Assembly: GCA_026985975.1 (NCBI GenBank)
Contig: JALSPL010000320.1
Span: 1-10,518 of the forward strand
Length of the DNA: 10,518 nt
Direction: 5' to 3'
Source: Anaerolineae bacterium
GTDB taxonomy: Bacteria; Chloroflexota; Anaerolineae; J102
Positions 6,003 to 10,518 of the stretch are shown piece by piece. Each line of letters begins with the position of its first letter. Position 1 is the first letter of the stretch. Under the pieces are notes generated by a model. That model did no database searches and was not told the DNA's origin. It saw nothing but the letters and a program-made list of their open reading frames with translations. A program made the translations under genes and the position numbers.

Positions 6003-7094
6003 TGCGACGGAAGGCGTTTTATAGAGAAAATAGGCGGAGCAGGCGCCCTCGTCGGAGACCATGCAGGGGCCTTTGGGGCGGTCGGGCGTGCAGGCCCGAC
6101 CATAAAGCGGACATGCGGGCGGTTCGATGACCCCGCGCAACACATCGCCGCAACGACAGCCGTGAGGCTCGCGCGAGGGAACATCGGGCAGGGCGAAGCG
6201 AGCAGCCGCGTCATAGGCTCTGAATTCGGAACGGATGCCCATGCCGCTGGCCGGAATCAGGCCAAAACCGCGCCAATCCGCGTCAGCCATCTCGAAAATT
6301 TGATTCATAACGCCCAGGGCCGCCAGATTGCCCTGCGGCGCGACGGAGCGATTGTAGGCGTTGCGGGCCTCGGCCCGGCCCGACACTGCCAGCGCCGTCA
6401 GCTCGCGGATGGCCAGCAGGATGTCCACCGGCTCGAAGCCCGCCACCACCACGGGCATGGCGTACTCCCGGGGCAGAAAACGCCAGCCATCAAGGCCGAT
6501 GATGGCGGAGACATGCCCCGGCCCGATGACGCCATCCAGGCGCACCTCCCCCGCGTCCAGAATGGCCCGCATGCCGGGCGGCGTGTATTTGTGCATGGAA
6601 AAGACCGTGTAATTCTTCAGACCCTGGGCGCGGGCCTGGAGAATGGAAGCGGCGATGCCGGGCGCGGTGGTCTCGAAGCCTACGCCCAGAAAGATGACCT
6701 GACGGTCGGGATGTTCCCGGGCCAGGGCCACAGCATCCAGAGGCGAATAGACAATGCGAACATCTGCGCCCTCGGCCGCGGCTTCCTGCAGGGTGTGAGT
6801 CGTGCCCGGCGCCCGCACCATGTCGCCGAAGGTTGTCAGGATCACATCGGGCAGTTGGGCCAGGGCAATGGCCTGGTCGATGTCCCGCTGCGAGGTGACG
6901 CACACCGGGCAGCCGGGCCCGGAGAGCAGCCGCACATGCTCCGGCATGAGCTGGCGGATGCCGAATTGCATGATGGCGTGGGTGTGTCCCCCGCAGAATT
7001 CCATGAAGGCCAGGGGGCGGTCCGCCATCCTGCGGATGTCATCCAGCAACTGGCGGGCCAGCGCAGAGTCGCGAAAGGCGTCGAAAAAGGGCAT
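5994..7094 (-). CDS. hypD: HypD, [4Fe-4S] scaffold protein for Fe(CN)2CO assembly
   Basis: This 366-residue protein is full length for HypD. Conserved motifs are FMEFCGGHTHAI (Cys34), LLSGPGCPVCVT (Cys62, Cys65), TTFGDMVRAPG, GFETTAP (139-145), MHKYTPPGM, and a C-terminal cysteine set GCRCGD (313, 315), CPLYGRAC (328, 335) and GPCMVSDEGAC (344, 352) that includes the ligands of the [4Fe-4S] cluster. With HypC it forms the complex that assembles the Fe(CN)2CO moiety. ATG 7094 is chosen because homology starts there; the frame stays open to 7229 through hypC, but that translation is unlike HypD. The start lies 4 bp after the hypC stop, with no Shine-Dalgarno but an (AATCCC)-type repeat, implying reinitiation or coupling. 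The short tail after Cys352 ends inside the toxin gene's 3' end on the other strand. Confidence 0.97.
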   Translation of the reverse strand: MPFFDAFRDSALARQLLDDIRRMADRPLAFMEFCGGHTHAIMQFGIRQLMPEHVRLLSGPGCPVCVTSQRDIDQAIALAQLPDVILTTFGDMVRAPGTTHTLQEAAAEGADVRIVYSPLDAVALAREHPDRQVIFLGVGFETTAPGIAASILQARAQGLKNYTVFSMHKYTPPGMRAILDAGEVRLDGVIGPGHVSAIIGLDGWRFLPREYAMPVVVAGFEPVDILLAIRELTALAVSGRAEARNAYNRSVAPQGNLAALGVMNQIFEMADADWRGFGLIPASGMGIRSEFRAYDAAARFALPDVPSREPHGCRCGDVLRGVIEPPACPLYGRACTPDRPKGPCMVSDEGACSAYFLYKTPSVAST

Positions 7095-7118
7095 GGGATT
7101 AGGATTGGGATTGGGATT
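7095..7118. repeat. Hexanucleotide repeat at the hypC/hypD junction
   Basis: On the + strand it reads GGGATT, AGGATT, GGGATT, GGGATT in tandem. On the coding strand these four units encode the end of HypC (QSQSQS tail), its TAA stop (within the AGGATT/GGGATT units) and the 4 bases before the hypD ATG. Six bases equal two codons, so gain or loss of a unit would keep frame. Confidence 0.8.
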
Positions 7119-7374
7119 GAACGGGCTTGGGGCGCAGGGCGTCCGGGGCCAGAGGGTCCAGGTCGCCCATCTGACGCAGCAGGTCCAGGGTGATGCGGGC
7201 TTCTTCCGGGTCCACGATGCTGATGGCAAAGCCGGTGTGAACCAGAACGTAATCGCCCACCTGGGCCTGGGGCAGAAGCTGCACGCTGATCACGCGGCGC
7301 ACGCCGCCAAACTCCACCAGGGCCTGATGGTTGTCTTCGAAAGATAGGATTTGAGCGGGAACGGCTAGGCACAT
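7099..7374 (-). CDS. hypC: HypC, hydrogenase maturation chaperone
   Basis: This is a 91-residue HypC/HybG-family protein. It starts MCLAVPAQI, carrying the essential Cys2 that is exposed after removal of the initiator Met and coordinates the Fe(CN)2CO unit, and contains the OB-fold signature VGDYVLVHTGFAISIVD. It shuttles the iron centre from the HypC-HypD complex to the hydrogenase large-subunit precursor. Upstream in-frame codons exist to 7461, but they run through the repeat and antisense of hypF's frame; MCLAVP fixes the start at 7374. It begins 16 bp after the hypF stop and ends 4 bp before hypD. No Shine-Dalgarno is present. The C-terminus ends in an unusual PKPVQSQSQS tail encoded by hexanucleotide repeats, an extension beyond the conserved domain. 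Confidence 0.96.
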   Translation of the reverse strand: MCLAVPAQILSFEDNHQALVEFGGVRRVISVQLLPQAQVGDYVLVHTGFAISIVDPEEARITLDLLRQMGDLDPLAPDALRPKPVQSQSQS

Positions 7375-7410
7375 GGGATTAGGAGTGGGATTAGGAGTGG
7401 GAGTGGGAGG
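7375..7410. repeat. Hexanucleotide/12-bp tandem repeat at the hypF/hypC junction
   Basis: On the + strand a 12-bp unit GGGATTAGGAGT occurs twice in tandem (7375-7386 and 7387-7398), followed by GGGAGT and GGGAGG. On the coding strand it encodes the HypF tail (LSSHSHS) and its TAA stop, then runs to the hypC ATG. The last two units before the ATG (TAATCC plus C) are the same as at the hypC/hypD junction. The + strand has several GGG runs. Confidence 0.8.
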
Positions 7411-9700
7411 AGAGGGGATGATGGGCGGCGATGACGGCCTGGCCCAGGGAGAGGCCGCCATCGTTGGGCGGGACTTGATGGTGGGTGAAGACCTCGAAGC
7501 CGCGCACCCGCAGGGCGTGCAGCAGGCCCTCCAGCAAAATGCGATTCTGGAAGCAGCCGCCGCTGAGGGCCGCCTGGTTGAGGCCTGCCTCTTCTCGCAG
7601 ATGCAGGGCCAGTTGGATCAGGCTGCGGATGACGGTGGCGTGGAAGCGGGCCGCGATCTCGGGGGCGGGCGCGTCCCGTCGCAGATCGGCCGCCACCGCC
7701 CGGATGAGGGGGATGGCGGGGATTTCCCACAGGTCGTTCTTGCGATCCAGGTGGATGGCGTAGGGATCCGCGGGAAAATGGGACGCGGCCAGGGTTTCCA
7801 GCTCGATGGCCGCCTGGCCCTCATAGCTGATCTCATCCCGCACGCCCAGCAACGCAGCCACCGCGTCGAACAGGCGACCGCAACTGGAGGTGAGGGGCGC
7901 ATTGACGCCTTTTTCGATCTGCGCGGTCACGGCGTTTTGCAGGGCTTGCGGCGCCCGGGCGGCGATGGCGAGATCGGGCGGGATGCGGCCATAAGTCTGG
8001 ATGAGCAGGCCCAGGGCAATGCGCAGGGGTTGACGGATGGCGGCTTCGCCGCCGGGCAGGGGGAAGGGCCGCCAACGTCCCGCCCGACGATAGCTGGCCA
8101 GGTCGGCGATGAGGACTTCGCCGCCCCACACCGTGCCGTCAGGCCCGTAGCCTGTGCCATCCAGGGCCAGGCCGATGACCGGGCCTGCTTCCTGGTTTTC
8201 GGCCAGGCAGGCTGCAATGTGGGCGTGGTGATGCTGGATAGGGATGGGCCGGGCGGCGGGGGCAAGCTCCTGTAGGGCGTCCAACGCGGCCAGGGTAAAG
8301 TCGGGGTGCATGTCGTGGGCGATGACCTGGGGCCGGACGCCGAACAAGTCCTGGTAGCGGCGGACGCTTTCCCGGAAGAAATCCCAGGTGGGCAAATAAT
8401 CCATCTCCCCGATGTTCTGGCTGAGAAAGGCTTGATGGCCGGTGAGCAGGCAGAATGTGTTTTTCATCTGGCTGCCGGCGGCCAGCACGGGATGAGGGGC
8501 GGCAAAGGCCAGTTCGATGGGGCGGGGAGCTTCGCCCCGAGAGCGACGCACGGGGAAGGGGCCATCCGCGGCCACCATCCACACGCTGTCGTCCACTCGA
8601 TTGTGAATAGGGCGATTGTGCCACAAGAAACCATCCACCAGGCGGCTCAATTGCGTTCGGGCCTCCTGGTTGGTGCGGGCGATGGGCTCGTTCTGGCGAT
8701 TGCCGCTGGTCATCACCAGAGGACGATCCACATCATGGAGCAGGATGTGGTGCAACGGGGTGTAGGGCAACATGACGCCCACCGTGCGCTGGCCCGGGGC
8801 GATGTTGGCGGCCAGATCGACGTCTGGCCTGGGGGTGAGCAAAACGATGGGCGCCGCGGGAGCGCTGAGCAGGGTTTCTTCCGCGGCCGAAAGATGGCAA
8901 TAGGCCCGCACCATGGCCACATCTTTCATCATCATGGCCAGGGGTTTGTGGGGCCTGGTTTTGCGCTGGCGCAAGGCGGTCACTGCCTGGGCGTTGGTGG
9001 CGTCGCAGGCCAGATGAAAACCGCCCAGGCCTTTGATGGCCAATAGATGGCCCTCTCGCAACCAGCTCGCAGCCCGAATCAAAGCTTCTTGCTCGTCGCT
9101 GATGATGAGAGCGCCATCTGCGCTTTCGAACCAGACATGGGGCCCGCATTGGGGACAGGCGTTGGGTTGGGCGTGGAAGCGTCGATCCAGGGGATTGTCA
9201 TATTCGGCCTGACACGCCGGGCACATGGCGAACGCGGCCATGGTGGTGTGGGGCCGATCGTAGGGCAGTTCGCGGATGATGCTGAAACGGGGGCCGCAGT
9301 TGGTGCAATTGATGAAGGGATAGCGATAGCGGCGGTCGCCGGGGGCGAACAGCTCCCGCAGGCAGTCTGGACAGGTGGCCACATCGGGCGAGACCAGGGT
9401 GAAGCCGCTCTGGGCCTGGCTGGTGATGATGCGGAAATCCTCGCCAAAATTTTGTCCGGGCGCAGATTGACGCGTCACGGCCCGGACGCGGGCCAGGGGC
9501 GGCGCTTCCGTTTCTAGAGCGTGTGCGAAAGCGTCCAGGGCATCCTGGGGTCCAGTCACTTCGATATCCACCCCCTGGCTGTTGTTTCGCACCCAGCCCG
9601 CGAGCTCATAGCGGTGGGCCAGGCGATAGACAAAAGGCCGAAAACCCACGCCCTGGACAATCCCATCCACATGAATCCGTTCCGTCAACGTATCATTCAT
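7391..9700 (-). CDS. hypF: HypF, carbamoyltransferase of [NiFe]-hydrogenase maturation
   Basis: This 769-residue protein is the expected full length. Domains in order are an acylphosphatase-like domain (about 8-95; VDGIVQGVGFRPFVYRLA), two zinc-finger motifs C-x2-C-x18-C-x2-C (Cys110/113/132/135 and Cys160/163/182/185), a YrdC-like carbamoyl-adenylating domain (about 200-390; KGLGGFHLACDA, KTRPHKPLAMM, TSGNRQNEPI) and a C-terminal Kae1-like domain with HHHAH (490-494), ALDGTGYGPDG and LSGGCFQN. It converts carbamoyl phosphate and ATP to carbamoyl-adenylate and loads HypE's C-terminal Cys. ATG 9700 overlaps the hypB stop (ATGA); a TTG two codons earlier is a less likely start. The extreme C-terminus (SSHSHS) is encoded by the hexanucleotide repeat. 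A long open frame on the opposite strand is a compositional shadow. Confidence 0.97.
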   Translation of the reverse strand: MNDTLTERIHVDGIVQGVGFRPFVYRLAHRYELAGWVRNNSQGVDIEVTGPQDALDAFAHALETEAPPLARVRAVTRQSAPGQNFGEDFRIITSQAQSGFTLVSPDVATCPDCLRELFAPGDRRYRYPFINCTNCGPRFSIIRELPYDRPHTTMAAFAMCPACQAEYDNPLDRRFHAQPNACPQCGPHVWFESADGALIISDEQEALIRAASWLREGHLLAIKGLGGFHLACDATNAQAVTALRQRKTRPHKPLAMMMKDVAMVRAYCHLSAAEETLLSAPAAPIVLLTPRPDVDLAANIAPGQRTVGVMLPYTPLHHILLHDVDRPLVMTSGNRQNEPIARTNQEARTQLSRLVDGFLWHNRPIHNRVDDSVWMVAADGPFPVRRSRGEAPRPIELAFAAPHPVLAAGSQMKNTFCLLTGHQAFLSQNIGEMDYLPTWDFFRESVRRYQDLFGVRPQVIAHDMHPDFTLAALDALQELAPAARPIPIQHHHAHIAACLAENQEAGPVIGLALDGTGYGPDGTVWGGEVLIADLASYRRAGRWRPFPLPGGEAAIRQPLRIALGLLIQTYGRIPPDLAIAARAPQALQNAVTAQIEKGVNAPLTSSCGRLFDAVAALLGVRDEISYEGQAAIELETLAASHFPADPYAIHLDRKNDLWEIPAIPLIRAVAADLRRDAPAPEIAARFHATVIRSLIQLALHLREEAGLNQAALSGGCFQNRILLEGLLHALRVRGFEVFTHHQVPPNDGGLSLGQAVIAAHHPLSSHSHS

Positions 9701-10383
9701 TGGCAATTGTCATCGGTCATTTTATAGGCCTCGACCTGCTCGGTCAGCCAGGCCAGCCAGGCGTCGAAGCCCTCGCCCGTTTTGGCGGAGAGGGGGAAGA
9801 AGGCCAGGCCCGGGTTCAGCGCTTCCACGCCCTGACGGAAGTAATCCATGTCGAAATCGAAGTAGGGCAGCAGATCGGTTTTATTCAGCACCACCGCCTG
9901 CACGCCCCGATACATGGTGGGATATTTGTAGGGCTTGTCCGCGCCCTCGGGCACGGAGGCGATGAGGACGTTGAGGTGCACGCCCAGGGGGAAGCTGGCG
10001 GGACAGATGAGGTTGCCCACGTTTTCGATGATGAGCGCGTCGGTGTGGGTCAGGTCCACCTGGGGCAGAGCGTTATGCACCATGACCGCGTCCAGATGAC
10101 AGGCGCCGCCGGTGTTGATCTGCACCGCAGGAATGCCTGCGGCCGCGAAGCGGTCGGCGTCGATGGTGGTTGCGATGTCGCCATCGATGCCAGTCAGACG
10201 GAAGCGGTCTTTGAGGGCCTGAACGGTGCGCACGATGACGGTGGTCTTGCCTGCGCCGGGCGATGCCATGAAATTGACGCCGAAGGTGCGGTGCTGATCC
10301 AGCAGCGCCCGGTTGCTTTGGGCCAACTGGTCATTGGCTTTGAGGATGTTTTCGACGACGGGGACGGTTTGTGTGGTGGGCAT
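9697..10383 (-). CDS. hypB: HypB, GTPase for nickel insertion into hydrogenase
   Basis: This 228-residue G3E-family GTPase has a Walker A/P-loop SPGAGKTT (41-48), metal-site residues Cys95-His96 (GGACHLD), ENVGNLICPASF (120-131) with conserved Cys127, and the guanine-specificity motif NKTD (167-170). HypB hydrolyses GTP to drive nickel delivery with HypA. The N-terminus lacks both a His-rich nickel-storage stretch and the CxxCGC-type high-affinity site of some proteobacterial HypB, so it is the minimal form with only the GTPase-domain metal site. ATG 10383 has AGGAG (10394-10390) 6 bp upstream; the frame stays open to 10494, but that stretch translates the inverted repeat 10420-10504 and is not protein-like. 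It is the first gene of the maturation operon within the window. hypA is not seen here and could lie beyond the right edge or elsewhere. Confidence 0.97.
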   Translation of the reverse strand: MPTTQTVPVVENILKANDQLAQSNRALLDQHRTFGVNFMASPGAGKTTVIVRTVQALKDRFRLTGIDGDIATTIDADRFAAAGIPAVQINTGGACHLDAVMVHNALPQVDLTHTDALIIENVGNLICPASFPLGVHLNVLIASVPEGADKPYKYPTMYRGVQAVVLNKTDLLPYFDFDMDYFRQGVEALNPGLAFFPLSAKTGEGFDAWLAWLTEQVEAYKMTDDNCQ

Positions 10384-10419
10384 GTGGGGCTCCTGCTTCG
10401 TAAATAAAGTTATGTTTAC

Positions 10420-10504
10420 GTCATTCCGAAGGAGCGCAGCGACTGAGGAATCTCCCCGTCTGCAAACGCGAGATTCTTCGCTCCCGTTGGTCACTCAGAA
10501 TGAC
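10420..10504. repeat. Inverted-repeat (MITE/REP-like) element upstream of hypB
   Basis: Two 35-bp arms (10420-10454 and 10470-10504) flank a 15-base loop. Aligned as complements they agree at 24 of 35 positions, with the outer ten and inner ten bases each 9/10 identical. The outer ends are GTCATTC and GAATGAC; the inner ends are GGAATCTC and GAGATTCT. The style (GTCATTC-x-GA ... GAATCTC) resembles extragenic repeats common in bacterial genomes. It sits 37 bp upstream of the hypB start and may influence hypB expression. The right window edge (10505-10518) ends in a T-run. Confidence 0.65.
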
Positions 10505-10518
10505 ACAGACGTTTTTTC

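Noticed and set aside
6162..7193. Long open frame on + opposite hypD
   Set aside because: The opposite strand encodes an intact HypD with all conserved cysteines; the antisense translation has no domain pattern.
7095..7229. N-terminal extension of HypD upstream of 7094
   Set aside because: The added residues translate hypC sequence out of frame plus the hexamer repeat (poly Asn-Pro) and do not resemble HypD.
7375..7410. CRISPR-like array
   Set aside because: Repeat units are only 6-12 bp with no spacers; this is a tandem microsatellite-type repeat.
7373..10407. Several long + strand frames opposite hypF and hypB (e.g. 7373-8275, 8306-9046, 9523-10407)
   Set aside because: All are antisense to well-supported HypF and HypB, with low-complexity Gly/His/Gln/Arg composition and no supporting ribosome binding sites.
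10384..10494. N-terminal extension of HypB upstream of 10383
   Set aside because: It translates the inverted repeat; the AGGAG-preceded ATG at 10383 matches family N-termini.
10420..10518. Rho-independent terminator ending in a T-run on the + strand
   Set aside because: No + strand gene leads into it, the stem is long and mismatched, and the T-run is separated from the hairpin; an inverted-repeat element fits better.

Overview
The window is a GC-rich bacterial chromosome segment with tightly packed genes. It joins a sugar-metabolism cluster on the + strand (1-4100) to a [NiFe]-hydrogenase maturation (hyp) operon on the - strand (10383 down to 4118). No rRNA or marker gene is present. The MsAcT-like hydrolase, the Asp-box protein, the GC-rich small-repeat content and the hyp gene set would suit a member of the Chloroflexota (Anaerolineae/Caldilineae type), but this is a weak inference.

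Left part, + strand. It holds a 5'-truncated Asp-box (BNR/sialidase-repeat) beta-propeller protein (1-632), an SGNH/GDSL esterase (629-1255, overlapping by ATGA), a xylose-isomerase-like TIM-barrel sugar isomerase/epimerase (1267-2172), a SIS-domain sugar-phosphate isomerase (2211-2804) and, after a 252-bp gap, a zinc-dependent medium-chain alcohol/polyol dehydrogenase (3057-4100). Together these look like a catabolic route for a sugar or polyol whose substrate cannot be named from sequence. The 252-bp gap is largely filled by a 181-bp element (2824-3004). It has 25-bp imperfect terminal inverted repeats around five back-to-back stem-loops, and is the most structured non-coding sequence here.

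Right part, - strand. The transcription order is hypB-hypF-hypC-hypD and then, after an interruption, hypE. HypF and HypE make the cyanide ligand from carbamoyl phosphate, HypC and HypD carry the Fe(CN)2CO unit, and HypB is the nickel-insertion GTPase. hypA and the hydrogenase genes are not in the window. The hypF/hypC and hypC/hypD junctions are built from in-frame hexanucleotide repeats. These encode Ser-rich protein tails, supply the stop codons, and take the place of any Shine-Dalgarno sequence.

Interruption. Between hypD and hypE, in the opposite orientation, sits a visibly AT-richer toxin-antitoxin module: a ribbon-helix-helix antitoxin (5410-5643) and a MazF/PemK toxin (5640-6002). Its promoter (TTGACA, 17-bp spacer, TAGAAT) has a palindrome filling exactly the spacer, a near-ideal autoregulatory operator. 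The toxin's 3' end overlaps the 3' end of hypD by 9 bp. Between its promoter and hypE lies an AT-rich inverted-repeat stretch (5135-5288), one arm of which could give hypE a leaderless promoter. A second, probably repetitive, inverted-repeat element (10420-10504) lies upstream of hypB.
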